Shown: positions 1 to 8,044 of the stretch, in pieces
Layout of the letters: every line of letters starts with the position of its first letter
Position numbering within the stretch: the stretch's first letter is position 1
NCBI GenBank assembly: GCA_023459095.1
Contig: JAEWVQ010000070.1
Coordinates: 1 to 21,753, forward strand
DNA from: Pseudomonadota bacterium
GTDB taxonomy: Bacteria; Pseudomonadota; Gammaproteobacteria; Burkholderiales; Rhodocyclaceae
DNA: 21,753 nt
Reading direction: 5' to 3'
Position numbers and translations under genes: made by a program
Notes under the pieces: generated by a model
Told to the model about the DNA's origin: nothing
What the model saw: only the letters and a program-made list of their open reading frames with translations
The model's database searches: none

Positions 1-1481
1 CGCCGGGCGCACCGCCGGTGGCCACCGCAGCGGCGGCGAGCGCGCCGCGCGTGCGCGTGGTGACCGACCTGATCCGCGCCGAGGTCTCGGCCGAGGGCGG
101 CAGCATCGTCCGCCTGGAACTGGTCGAGCACAAGGCGAGCGGCGACCGCGAGCAAGGTTTCCTGCTCCTCGACGACGGCGCGCGCCACGTCTATGCCGCC
201 GAGTCCGGCCTGATCGGCAGCGGCCTGCCCAACCATCGCACGGTGTTCGCGCTGCCCGCGGGCGACCAGGTGCTCAAGGACGGCGAGGACAAGCTCGTGC
301 TGCGCCTCGAGGCCCCTGCCCAGGACGGCGTCAAGGTCACCAAGCTGATGACCTTCACCCGCGGCAGCTATCTGGTCGATGTCGCCTACGAGATCGCCAA
401 CGGCGGCAGCGAGCCGCTCAACGCCCACGCCTATTTCCAGCTCACCCGTGACGGCAAGCCGGCCGAGCAGGTCGAGGCTTTCGGCGTCACCACCTTTACC
501 GGTCCGGCCTTCTTCACCAACGAAGCCAAGTTCCAGAAGGTCCATTTCGAGGACATCGACGACGGCAAGGCGAAGTTCGCGAAGAACGCCGCCGACGGCT
601 GGGTGGCGATGGTCCAGCACTATTTCGTGAGCGCCTGGCTGCCGGCCGTCGGCATCGATCGTGAATACTTCGCGCGCAAGGTCGGCAACGGCCTCTATTC
701 CGCGGGCACGATCGTGCCGGTGGCGGCGGTCGCGCCGGGGGCGAGCGGCACGGTCGAGGCACGCCTGTACGCCGGTCCGCAGGAGCAGGACAAGCTCGAA
801 GGCATCGCCCCCGGGCTCGACCTGGTGGTCGACTACGGCTGGCTGACGGTGATCGCCGCGCCGCTGTTCTGGGTGCTGTCGTGGTTCCACAGCCTCACCG
901 GCAACTGGGGCTGGGCGATCATCCTGGTGACGGTGGTGATCAAGCTGGTGTTCTTCCCGCTGTCCGCGGCGAGCTACAAGTCGATGGCGAAGATGCGCGT
1001 GCTCGGTCCGCGCCTGCAGCGCATGAAGGAGCTGTACGGCAACGACAAGGCCAAGATGCAGCAGGAGATGATGAATCTCTACCGCACCGAGAAGATCAAC
1101 CCGCTCGGGGGCTGTCTGCCGATCCTCGTGCAGATTCCGGTGTTCATCGCCCTCTACTGGGTGCTGCTCGGCAGCGTGGAGATGCGCCACGCGCCTTGGC
1201 TGGGCTGGATTCAGGATCTGTCGGCGAAGGATCCGTACTTCATCCTGCCGATCATCATGGGCGTGTCCATGCTGGTGCAGATGAAGCTCAACCCGGCGCC
1301 GCCCGATCCGCTGCAGGCCAAGATCATGATGGCGATGCCCATCGTGTTCACCTTCATGTTCCTGTGGTTCCCGTCCGGCCTGGTGCTGTACTGGGTGGTC
1401 AACAACGTCCTGTCCATTGCCCAGCAGTGGCAGATCACGCGGATGATCGAGGGTGCCAAGCCCGGCAGCAAGGCCGCCTGA
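1..1481 (+). CDS. yidC: Membrane protein insertase YidC (5' truncated by window edge)
   Basis: YidC inserts and folds inner-membrane proteins, alone or with SecYEG. The frame is open from base 3 with no start needed; a GTG at 18 is internal, because the periplasmic domain is already under way there. About 490 residues are visible, against roughly 550 in beta-/gammaproteobacterial YidC, so the first membrane helix lies off the window. The first half is the periplasmic beta-rich domain. The conserved membrane core starts near base 838 (WLTVIAAPLFWVLSWFHSLTG) and includes the cytoplasmic hairpin with SMAKMRVLGPRLQRMKELYG, the block NPLGGCLPILVQIPVFIALYW, and the final helix block FLWFPSGLVLYWVVNN. 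The short basic tail ends in GSKAA. The gene overlaps the mnmE start by 29 nt. YidC next to MnmE is a classic origin-proximal order (established knowledge). Identification is very secure. Confidence 0.97.
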   Translation, partial: PGAPPVATAAAASAPRVRVVTDLIRAEVSAEGGSIVRLELVEHKASGDREQGFLLLDDGARHVYAAESGLIGSGLPNHRTVFALPAGDQVLKDGEDKLVLRLEAPAQDGVKVTKLMTFTRGSYLVDVAYEIANGGSEPLNAHAYFQLTRDGKPAEQVEAFGVTTFTGPAFFTNEAKFQKVHFEDIDDGKAKFAKNAADGWVAMVQHYFVSAWLPAVGIDREYFARKVGNGLYSAGTIVPVAAVAPGASGTVEARLYAGPQEQDKLEGIAPGLDLVVDYGWLTVIAAPLFWVLSWFHSLTGNWGWAIILVTVVIKLVFFPLSAASYKSMAKMRVLGPRLQRMKELYGNDKAKMQQEMMNLYRTEKINPLGGCLPILVQIPVFIALYWVLLGSVEMRHAPWLGWIQDLSAKDPYFILPIIMGVSMLVQMKLNPAPPDPLQAKIMMAMPIVFTFMFLWFPSGLVLYWVVNNVLSIAQQWQITRMIEGAKPGSKAA

Positions 1482-2805
1482 GACGATCGCGGCGATCGCG
1501 ACCGCGCCGGGCCGGGGAGGCATCGGCGTGGTGCGCGTGTCCGGAAGCGCGCTCGCGCCCTTCGCGCGCGCGCTCACCGGACGTGACCCCCAGCCCCGCG
1601 TCGCGCACTTCGCCCGGTTTCTCGATGAAAACGGCGAGGCGATCGACGAGGGGCTGCTGCTTTATTTCGCCGCGCCGGCCTCCTTCACCGGCGAGGACGT
1701 GCTCGAACTGCAGGGCCACGGCGGCCCGGTGGTCATGCACCTGCTGCTCGAGCGCTGCCTCGCGCTCGGCGCCCGTTTCGCCGAGCCGGGCGAGTTCACC
1801 CGCCGCGCCTTCCTCAACGGCAAGCTCGACCTCGCCCAGGCCGAAGGCGTCGCCGACCTCATCGAGGCGTCCACGGCGAGCGCCGCGCGCTCCGCGCTGC
1901 GCTCGCTGACCGGGCGCTTCTCCGAAGAGATCCACCGCATCCGTGACGGCCTCATCGACTTGCGCATGCTGGTCGAGGCGACGCTGGATTTTCCCGAAGA
2001 AGAAATCGACTTCCTCGAACGCGCGCGCGCCCTGCCGCGACTCGCGGCGTTGCGCGACGAACTCGCCGCCGTGCTCGAGCGCGCGCGCCAGGGCGCGCTG
2101 CTGCGCACCGGCATGAACGTGGTGCTGGTGGGCGCGCCCAACGTCGGCAAGTCCAGCCTGCTCAACCAGCTCGCCGGCGAGGACCGCGCCATCGTCACCG
2201 CGATCGCCGGCACCACGCGCGACGCGCTGCGCGAGACGATCCAGATCGAAGGCATACCGCTGCACATCATCGACACCGCCGGCCTGCGCGAGACCGACGA
2301 CGAGGTCGAGCGCATCGGCATCGCCCGCACCTGGCGCGAGATCGAACGCGCCGACGTGATCCTGCGCCTGGTCGACGCGCGCGCGCCGGCCGCGCCCGAC
2401 GCCGAACTCGATGCCCGCCTGCCGGCCGGTGTCGAGCGCATCGAGGTGGTGAACAAGATCGACCTCGCCGGCGAAGCCCCCGCCCGCGACGAGCGTGACG
2501 GCGTGGTGAGGCTGCGCCTGTCGGCCAAGCTCGGGCAGGGGGTCGAGCTGCTGCGCCGCGAGTTGCTGCGGGTGGCCGGCTGGCATGCCCACGGCGAAGA
2601 CGTCATCCTCGCCCGCGAGCGCCACCTCGTCGCCCTGCGCGCCGCGCTCGCCCACATCGACACCGCCGCCACCCAGCTCTCCGCCCTCGAACTGTTCGCC
2701 GAGGAACTGCGTCTCGCCCAGGAGGCGATCGGCGAAATCACCGGCGAGTTCACCGCCGACGACCTCCTCGGCGTGATCTTCTCGCGGTTCTGCATCGGCA
2801 AGTAG
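1453..2805 (+). CDS. mnmE: tRNA-modification GTPase MnmE (TrmE)
   Basis: MnmE works with MnmG to install the (carboxymethyl)aminomethyl group at C5 of wobble uridine in certain tRNAs, using methylene-THF, FAD and GTP. The protein is 450 aa, the normal length. The N-terminal folate-binding domain opens with TIAAIATAPGRGGIGVVRVSG. The GTPase domain has G1 GAPNVGKS (227-234), G2 GTTRD (253-257), G3 DTAG (274-277) and G4 NKID (334-337). The C-terminus is the diagnostic FCIGK, whose Cys and neighbours are needed for activity. The start is GTG at 1453, inside the end of yidC. It places the conserved IAAIATAPGRGG block about 11 residues in, as in homologues, and a GGATGA lies 6 nt upstream. The 29-nt overlap suggests translational coupling with yidC. 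mnmG is not in this window. Confidence 0.97.
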   Translation: MPSPAARPPETIAAIATAPGRGGIGVVRVSGSALAPFARALTGRDPQPRVAHFARFLDENGEAIDEGLLLYFAAPASFTGEDVLELQGHGGPVVMHLLLERCLALGARFAEPGEFTRRAFLNGKLDLAQAEGVADLIEASTASAARSALRSLTGRFSEEIHRIRDGLIDLRMLVEATLDFPEEEIDFLERARALPRLAALRDELAAVLERARQGALLRTGMNVVLVGAPNVGKSSLLNQLAGEDRAIVTAIAGTTRDALRETIQIEGIPLHIIDTAGLRETDDEVERIGIARTWREIERADVILRLVDARAPAAPDAELDARLPAGVERIEVVNKIDLAGEAPARDERDGVVRLRLSAKLGQGVELLRRELLRVAGWHAHGEDVILARERHLVALRAALAHIDTAATQLSALELFAEELRLAQEAIGEITGEFTADDLLGVIFSRFCIGK

Positions 2806-2844
2806 CGTGGCGAGGCGCTCCGGAGTGTGCCTCCACTGTCTGCC

Positions 2845-2870
2845 CGCGGGGGCGAGTGATCACCCCCGCG
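2845..2870 (+). terminator. Terminator-like hairpin after mnmE
   Basis: A perfect 8-bp GC-only inverted repeat, CGCGGGGG (2845-2852) and CCCCCGCG (2863-2870), encloses a 10-nt loop. It lies 40 nt downstream of the mnmE stop. No T-run follows, so it is at best an atypical or Rho-assisted terminator. Just beyond it is a locally AT-rich stretch with the palindrome CGAATATTCG (2893-2902). I cannot assign that palindrome; a TATGCT at 2884-2889 could be a weak -10 for the next gene but has no clear -35. Confidence 0.4.
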
Positions 2871-2979
2871 TCGCCGCCCGGATTATGCTATTCGAATATT
2901 CGCTGAGCGATCGAGGCCGGGTTCCGCGCCGCGATTCCGGCTCCGTGGGCACCAGGGCGAACCGTGGAGGAGGGCGGGC

Positions 2980-5281
2980 ATGAACGTTACCGCTGACGAG
3001 ATCGGCCGGATGCTCGCGAGCCTGGGTGAACCGGGGCGGTTTGCGACTTCGTTCGCGGTCGCGGCCGACGACCTGCTGCTCAGCGTGGACGGGGTGGGCG
3101 CGCTACGGCTGCCGGTGACCCCGGCTGCGGCGCGCAAGCTGGTCAGCGCGGCGCAGCCGGCCCGCCACGGCTACAAGGACGAAACGCGGCTCGACTGACG
3201 GGTGCGCGATACCGGGGAGATTGCGGCGGATCGGTTGTCGATCGACGGCGAACGCTGGGCGCAGACGCTCGATCCGGCGCTGCGCCGCATCCACCAAGCG
3301 CTTGGCCTGGCTGGAGGCCAGCGCTTGCGCGCCGAACTGCACAATCTGCTGGTCTATGGGCCAGGCCAGTTCTTCGTCAGCCATCAGGATTCGGAGAAGG
3401 CGGATGGCATGGTCGGTACGCTGGTGGTCAGTCTGCCTTCGTCATTCTCCGGCGGCGAATTCGTGGTCGAGCACCACGATGATGAATTGAGCGTGCAGGC
3501 ACCGGCACGGCAACTTGGTTTTGTGGCGTTTTACGCCGATTGACGCCATGCGGTGCGCCCCGTCGAGCGCGGTCATCGTGTGGTGCTGACCTACAACCTG
3601 ATGCTGGAGGGCGAGGCGGTTGCGGAGGCCGCGAAGGCGGGCAGTGCAGCGCTGGCCGCCGCGGTGGGCGCATTTTTCGAGACGCCACTGGCGCCGCGTT
3701 GGTCGGGCGATACGCGCCGCTCGCTGCCCGATCGTCTGGTCTATTTGCTCGATCACCAATACACCCAACGTGGGCTGGGCTGGATGCGGCTCAAGAATGG
3801 CGATGCGCGACGTGGCCGAACGGCTCGATTGCGCGCTCTTTCTTGCCCAGGCCGATGTACACGAAGTCTGGTCGTGCGAGGACGAGTACCAGGATGCGCA
3901 CTATCCCGACTACGAGGACGACGGGGAAGAGGACGATGTCGCGGACGCCCCGGCGCTGGTCGAATTGATCGACAACGAGATCGAGTTGCGCCACTGGGTG
4001 GGGCTCGATGGCTCGTCGGCGCCGCCGTGGGTGCAAGGCGCCGGCGTCGATCAGGCCGAGATCTGCTTCACCAAGGCATCGGTGGATTGTGCGCCGTTCG
4101 AATCCGAGCACCAGGGTTACATGGGGAACTGGGGCAATACCGTGGATCGCTGGTATCACCGCGCCGCGGTAGTGATGTGGCCGCGGGCGCGCGCGTTTGC
4201 GATCCGCGCCAAGGCTTCGCCGCGCTGGGCGGTTGGTGAGGTCCGTGCGGCTCTGGCAGGCGGCGATGCGCAGCATGGTACGCGTCTGGCGCGTACGTTG
4301 TTGCCGCTTTGGGGGCCGCCCTTGGCCCATGGGGCGGAAGCGCCCGCGTTGTTCGATGAAACCCTGGCGCTGGCTGCAGCGGTCGACGACGCGGCGCTGG
4401 CCTGTGCGTTGCTGGCGCCCTTTCCGTTGATCGCCCTGACTCCGGCGCTGGCGCCGCGGCTGGCCGATCTGCGGGCACGTCATGGCACCGCCGGCTGCAC
4501 GTCGTTGCTGGCGCAATGGGGGTTGGGACAAGGGCCTTACATGGCGCCGGAGCGTGTGCTCGAGTGGCTGGCGACGACGTTGCCGGCGGCCTGCCAGGGA
4601 TGGGGGGACGGGGCGGGGCAGGCGCTTGCGGCGGCCCTGGTCGACGACTGCTGGGCATGGGTGCAGGCCCATTGCGCGCGGATCGCCGGCGTGTCGGCGG
4701 TGAGGGCGCGCCAGGCGGCGCAGTTGCAGCTGTGCGAACCCCTGCTTGCGGTGCTGCAGGCCAGCCTGGGCATTGGCAGCGAGGCCGTGGCCAACGCGGT
4801 CGTCGCGTGCTTGATTACGGCGCTGCCGGTCGAGGTCGCGCTCGGGGTGCTGCATGCGGCACGGGACCAGGGTAACGCAGGCGGGTTGAGCGTGGCGCTG
4901 CAACCGGTGCATGCGCATTGCCGGCAGATGCTGGTCGCGCGCCTGGGCACGCCGGCGCGTGCTGCCGACGACTGGTCGATCGAGGCCGTGCCGGCGTGCC
5001 CGTGCGCGTTGTGCGTGGTGCTCGGCCGTTTTCTGCGGGCGGCGGGCGAACGGCGCCTGGATTGGCCGCTCGCCCAGGGCAAGCGCAGTCACGTCGAGAA
5101 CATGCTCGCTGTCCTCGACGTGCCAGTGCGCCATCGGGTGGTGACCGTCGGCCGGCCCTATGTGCTGGAACTGGAGAAATCTGCCGCGCTGTTCGCGCGC
5201 GAAGCGGCCCTGCGCGACTCTTGGGACGTCGAACTGGCCTGGCTGGATGGGGCGGGTGTGGTGTTCGCGGTACCGGGCTGA
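2980..5281 (+). pseudogene. Broken 2OG-Fe(II) oxygenase gene (two in-frame TGA, one frameshift)
   Basis: The start is ATG 2980, with a strong GGAGGAGGG at 2966-2974. One reading frame runs 2980-~3810, interrupted by TGA at 3196-3198 and 3541-3543. Homology then continues in the next frame (+1) to TGA 5281. The pieces join into one protein of about 765 aa resembling a large bacterial 2OG-Fe(II) dioxygenase family (prolyl-hydroxylase-like fold). The middle piece has the iron ligands HQD in GQFFVSHQDSEK, then GTLVVSLPSSFSGGEFVV. The distal His and 2OG-binding basic residue (RHAVRPVERGHRVVLTYNL) lie just after the second TGA, so termination there destroys the active site. Reading passes from LKNGDARR to DVAERLDC between about 3800 and 3812. 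The C-terminal part (YMGNWGNTVDRWYHR; GRPYVLELEKSAALFAREAA) looks family-typical. Codon third positions are visibly less biased to C than in neighbours. Decay, sequence error or recoding are possible; decay or error is favoured because there are three lesions. Confidence 0.8.
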
Positions 5282-5282
5282 G

Positions 5283-5302
5283 GCTCGCGCCCGGGGGCGA
5301 GC
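5283..5302 (+). terminator. Weak hairpin after the oxygenase gene
   Basis: GCTCGC (5283-5288) and GCGAGC (5297-5302) form a 6-bp stem directly after the TGA. An alternative pairing, CCGGGC 5273-5278 with GCCCGG 5289-5294, competes with it. There is no T-run. The short A-run at 5352-5357 is part of the 101-nt gap before the sirtuin gene, and I see no convincing promoter in that gap. Confidence 0.25.
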
Positions 5303-5382
5303 GCTCTCCGGCTCCCGGTGGGTGGCGGCTGGCGGCACCGGGCCGGACGTGAAAAAATTCCGCCTTTACGCGCGGTCCGCCC

Positions 5383-6240
5383 ATGAAGCACGCTTTGCCC
5401 GACCCGCGCCAGCCGGATTTCGCCCGCTGCGCGCGTCTGATCATGCAGACCGATGGCGTGCTCGTTACCGCGGGCGCTGGGCTGGGGGTGGATTCCGGCT
5501 TGCCGGATTTCCGCGGCCGCGAAGGGTTCTGGCGGGCCTATCCGGCGCTCGGACGGGCGCGGATGGGTTTTCAGGAGATTGCCTCGCCGGCCGCGTTCGA
5601 AGCGCGGCCAGCGCTGGCCTGGGGGTTCTACGGGCATCGTCTCGCGCGCTACCGTGCCACCGAACCGGGGTCGTCGTTCCGCGTGCTGCACGAGATCGTG
5701 CGCCGCGTACCTGCGGGGGGCTTCGTGTTCACCTCCAATGTCGATGGCCAGTTTCAGAAAGCCGGATTCGATCCGGCGCGCATCGTCGAGTGCCACGGTT
5801 CGATCCATCATCTGCAGTGCTTGCGGGCGTGTACGCGCGAGATTTGGCCGGCGCAGGCGGTGCAGCCGGAGATCGACGCGGAGGCGGGCACCCTGAGGTC
5901 GGCGTTGCCGCGCTGTCCGCGTTGCGGTGCGTTGGCGCGGCCCAACATCCTGATGTTCGGCGACGACGGCTGGATCGCGGATCGCACGCGGGCGCAGTGG
6001 GCACGACTCGACGCCTGGCGCGCCGGGGTGGAGCGCCTGCTCGTGATCGAGGTCGGCGCGGGAACGGCGGTGCCGTCGGTGCGCCTTTTCGGCGAGGGCC
6101 TGGCGGCGCCGATGATCCGCATCAATCCACGGGAGGCTGCGGCGCATGCCGAGTGCGACGTGGCGCTCGCGCTGCGCGGTGGCGAGGCCTTGGCGGGCAT
6201 CGAGCAGGCGCTGGTGGAGGTGGGTTTTCTCGGCGGTTGA
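5383..6240 (+). CDS. Sir2-family NAD-dependent protein deacylase
   Basis: Sirtuins remove acyl groups from lysines using NAD+, releasing nicotinamide and O-acyl-ADP-ribose; the protein should be cytoplasmic. It is 285 aa, the length of a bacterial sirtuin. Visible motifs are the NAD-binding loop GAGLGVDSGLPDFRG (31-45), TSNVDGQF (117-124) in place of the usual TQNID-LH, and the catalytic His in ECHGS (H138). A zinc site is formed by C146-x3-C150 and C178-x2-C181, followed by RPNILMFGD (186-194) and VGAGTAVPSV (224-233). Glycine in place of Ser in the GAGxS motif, and Phe after the DGQ, mark a divergent bacterial subgroup that I recall but cannot name by symbol. The ATG at 5383 lacks a clear Shine-Dalgarno. 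It stands alone, 101 nt after the broken oxygenase gene and 112 nt before tam. Deacylase activity is inferred from family; the substrate is unknown. Confidence 0.9.
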   Translation: MKHALPDPRQPDFARCARLIMQTDGVLVTAGAGLGVDSGLPDFRGREGFWRAYPALGRARMGFQEIASPAAFEARPALAWGFYGHRLARYRATEPGSSFRVLHEIVRRVPAGGFVFTSNVDGQFQKAGFDPARIVECHGSIHHLQCLRACTREIWPAQAVQPEIDAEAGTLRSALPRCPRCGALARPNILMFGDDGWIADRTRAQWARLDAWRAGVERLLVIEVGAGTAVPSVRLFGEGLAAPMIRINPREAAAHAECDVALALRGGEALAGIEQALVEVGFLGG

Positions 6241-6352
6241 AGGGTGCGTGGCGGGTCGGGTCGGCGGCTGGCAGAATGTGCGGCCACGACTCGAAGGACG
6301 CGCCGATGTTTCCTCCCGCTTCTGTCGTACCCGGCCTTCGGCGGTGGTGCCG

Positions 6353-7126
6353 ATGAGCGGCTGGCAGCCCGACCGCTACCTGCATTTCGGCGATCTGCGC
6401 CTGCGTCCGGGGCTCGACCTGCTGGCGCGGATTGCGCTGGCGGCGCCGCGCACGGTGGTCGATCTCGGCTGCGGTCCGGGCAACCTCAGCGCAGTGCTCG
6501 CGGCACGTTGGCCGGGCGCAAAGCTGGTCGGCGTCGATAGCGCGCCGGCGATGCTCGCACGGGCGCGGGCGGCGTTGCCCGCGGCCGATTTCGTGCACGC
6601 CGACATCGCCCGCTGGCAAGCCGAGGCCGCGGTCGATGTGCTGTTCTCCAATGCGGCGTTGCACTGGGTCGACGATCACCGCGCGCTGATCGCGCGCCTT
6701 GCCGGGATGCTGTCGGTCGATGGGGTGCTCGCGGTGCAGATGCCGGCCAACTTCTCGGCGCCTTCGCACCGCCTGCTGCGCGAACTTGCCGCAGAGCCGG
6801 TCTGGCGCACAAGTCTGCAGGGCGCACGTATGGGCCAGGTGCTCGACATGGCCGACTACCTGGCGGCGCTGGGCCCACGTTTCGCCCGCATCGATGCCTG
6901 GGAGACGATCTACTGGCAACGCCTGGAGGGCAGGGCGCCGGTGCTCGACTGGTTGCGCGGGACGACGCTGGTGCCTTATCTCGAGGCCTTGTCGGCGGCC
7001 GACGGCGAGCGCTTCGCCGCCGAACTCGGCCGCCGCCTCGAGACGGCGTATCCGCGCCAGGCCGACGGCAGCGTGCTGTTTCCTTTCCGGCGGCTGTTCT
7101 TCGTCGCCTCGGGGCCTCGCCCCTGA
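6353..7126 (+). CDS. tam: Trans-aconitate 2-methyltransferase
   Basis: Tam uses S-adenosylmethionine to methylate trans-aconitate, a spontaneous by-product that inhibits aconitase, and is a cytoplasmic detoxification enzyme. The 257-aa product begins MSGWQPDRYLHFGDLRLRP, closely matching the start of E. coli Tam (MSDW-P--YLHF, from memory), which fixes ATG 6353 although the frame is open further upstream into the sirtuin gene. The class I SAM-binding fold shows motif I VVDLGCGPGN, the acidic loop GVDSAPAMLARA, and FSNAALHWVDDH. The C-terminal half carries the family blocks YWQRLEGRAPVLDWLRGTTL and FPFRRLFFVA. The Shine-Dalgarno is weak (GGTGG). The stop is 4 nt from a parS site. Substrate specificity follows from overall family resemblance and was not tested. 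Confidence 0.88.
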   Translation: MSGWQPDRYLHFGDLRLRPGLDLLARIALAAPRTVVDLGCGPGNLSAVLAARWPGAKLVGVDSAPAMLARARAALPAADFVHADIARWQAEAAVDVLFSNAALHWVDDHRALIARLAGMLSVDGVLAVQMPANFSAPSHRLLRELAAEPVWRTSLQGARMGQVLDMADYLAALGPRFARIDAWETIYWQRLEGRAPVLDWLRGTTLVPYLEALSAADGERFAAELGRRLETAYPRQADGSVLFPFRRLFFVASGPRP

Positions 7127-7130
7127 GCCC

Positions 7131-7146
7131 TGTTCCACGTGAAACA
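7131..7146. promoter_or_regulatory. parS site 1 (ParB-binding centromere)
   Basis: The sequence TGTTCCACGTGAAACA matches the bacterial chromosomal parS consensus TGTTNCACGTGAAACA at every position (consensus from established knowledge). It lies between the tam stop and the TSUP transporter start, 8 nt before ATG 7155. ParB loads and spreads from such sites, and ParA/Smc then segregate the origin region. A second copy lies about 840 bp downstream. Confidence 0.92.
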
Positions 7147-7154
7147 CATCAGTG

Positions 7155-7928
7155 ATGGATTACGAATTCCTGTTCCTCGCCTTGGGGTTGGCAGCGTTTT
7201 GCGCCGGTTTTGTCGATGCGGTGGTCGGCGGCGGCGGGCTGATCCAGATTCCGGCCTTGTTTGCGGCCTTTCCGGCCACGTTGCCGGCCACCCTGTTCGG
7301 CACCAACAAGCTGGCGAGCATCGTCGGCACCGCCAGCGCGGCCCTGCAGTACGCGCGCCGGGTGACGATTCCGTGGCGGGTGGCGCTGCCCGGCGCGGTC
7401 GCCGCGCTGATTGGCTCGTGGTACGGCGCCAAGGCGGTGGCCTATCTGCCGCCTACCGTGCTGCGCCCGGTGATCCTCGTGCTGCTCATTCTGGTGGCGA
7501 TCTATACCTTCATGCGCAAGGATCTCGGCGCGGTGTCGACGGAGCGCGCGCACGATGCGCGCTCGACGGCGACTGCGGTGTCGATCGGCGCCGTGGTCGG
7601 CTTCTACGACGGGTTTTTCGGGCCGGGCACCGGGAGCTTTCTGATTTTCCTGTTCATCCGCTTCCTCGGCATGGATTTTCTGAAGGCCTCGGTCACCGCG
7701 AAAATCGTCAACGTGGCGACCAATCTCGCGGCGATCGGCTTCTTCGTTAGCAACGTCGAAATCCTGTGGAAGCTTGCGGCCTTGATGGCGGTGTGCAACC
7801 TGAGCGGAGCGGTGATCGGCTCGCGCACCGCGTTGCGCCACGGCACCGCCTTCGTGCGCAAGATGTTTCTGGGCGTGGTCAGCGTGCTGATCTGCAAGCT
7901 CAGCTACGACCTGCTCGTGGCGGTCTGA
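7155..7928 (+). CDS. TSUP-family (TauE/SafE, YfcA-like) membrane transporter
   Basis: This is a 257-aa, strongly hydrophobic inner-membrane protein of the 4-toluene sulfonate uptake permease family (formerly DUF81), with about eight predicted helices in two repeats. The repeat signatures are GFVDAVVGGGGLIQIPAL near residues 19-36 and GFYDGFFGPGTGSFLIFLFI in the second half. Between them, NKLASIVGTASAALQYARR resembles E. coli YfcA. Family members move sulfite, sulfonates, sulfoacetate or other organic anions; the substrate here cannot be deduced. GTG 7152 directly precedes ATG 7155. I choose the ATG because it gives the typical MDYEFLFLALG start. There is no obvious Shine-Dalgarno, since the upstream space is taken by the parS site ending at 7146. 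No terminator is seen, and the gene is flanked by parS sites on both sides. Confidence 0.88.
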   Translation: MDYEFLFLALGLAAFCAGFVDAVVGGGGLIQIPALFAAFPATLPATLFGTNKLASIVGTASAALQYARRVTIPWRVALPGAVAALIGSWYGAKAVAYLPPTVLRPVILVLLILVAIYTFMRKDLGAVSTERAHDARSTATAVSIGAVVGFYDGFFGPGTGSFLIFLFIRFLGMDFLKASVTAKIVNVATNLAAIGFFVSNVEILWKLAALMAVCNLSGAVIGSRTALRHGTAFVRKMFLGVVSVLICKLSYDLLVAV

Positions 7929-7940
7929 GGGCGGTCTGAG
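7919..7940 (+). repeat. 11-bp tandem duplication at the TSUP stop codon
   Basis: GGCGGTCTGAG occurs twice head to tail (7919-7929, 7930-7940), followed by a partial third copy (GGCGGT). The first copy contains the TGA stop of the transporter gene. It is probably a simple slippage duplication with no coding effect. Confidence 0.7.
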
Positions 7941-7967
7941 GGCGGTATGGATGCGGAGGAGGGCGCC

Positions 7968-7983
7968 GGTTTCACGTGAAACA
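7968..7983. promoter_or_regulatory. parS site 2 (ParB-binding centromere)
   Basis: GGTTTCACGTGAAACA contains the perfect 14-bp palindrome GTTTCACGTGAAAC (7969-7982) and differs from the 16-bp parS consensus only at the first base. It lies 39 nt after the TSUP stop and about 50 nt upstream of the likely speD -10 element. Confidence 0.92.
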
Positions 7984-8035
7984 TGCGCGCCATGCCCGCG
8001 ATTTATGTTTGCAAAAATATTAAGGCCCCTGGCCG

Positions 8036-8044
8036 TGCTACTAT
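8036..8044 (+). promoter_or_regulatory. Candidate extended -10 promoter for speDE
   Basis: TGC-TACTAT (TG at 8036-8037, hexamer 8039-8044) is an extended -10 element placed 34 nt before the speD ATG. A TTGCAA at 8009-8014 is too far upstream (24-nt spacer) to act as a normal -35, but an extended -10 can work without one. The surrounding 8001-8022 is AT-rich for this genome. This gap is the only place between the transporter and speD for a start site. Confidence 0.4.

Noticed and set aside
3196..3198. First TGA in the oxygenase gene as a selenocysteine codon
   Set aside because: Homologues as I recall them have Thr or Pro here rather than Cys, and no hairpin of SECIS type follows.
5347..5354. 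ACGTGAAA half-site before the sirtuin gene as a third parS
   Set aside because: Only the right half resembles parS; the left half (GGCCGG) does not match, so it is about 10 of 16.
6122..7147. Minus-strand frame starting inside parS 1 (MFHVEQ...)
   Set aside because: The start is simply the parS sequence read as protein; the rest is antisense to tam and to the end of the sirtuin gene.
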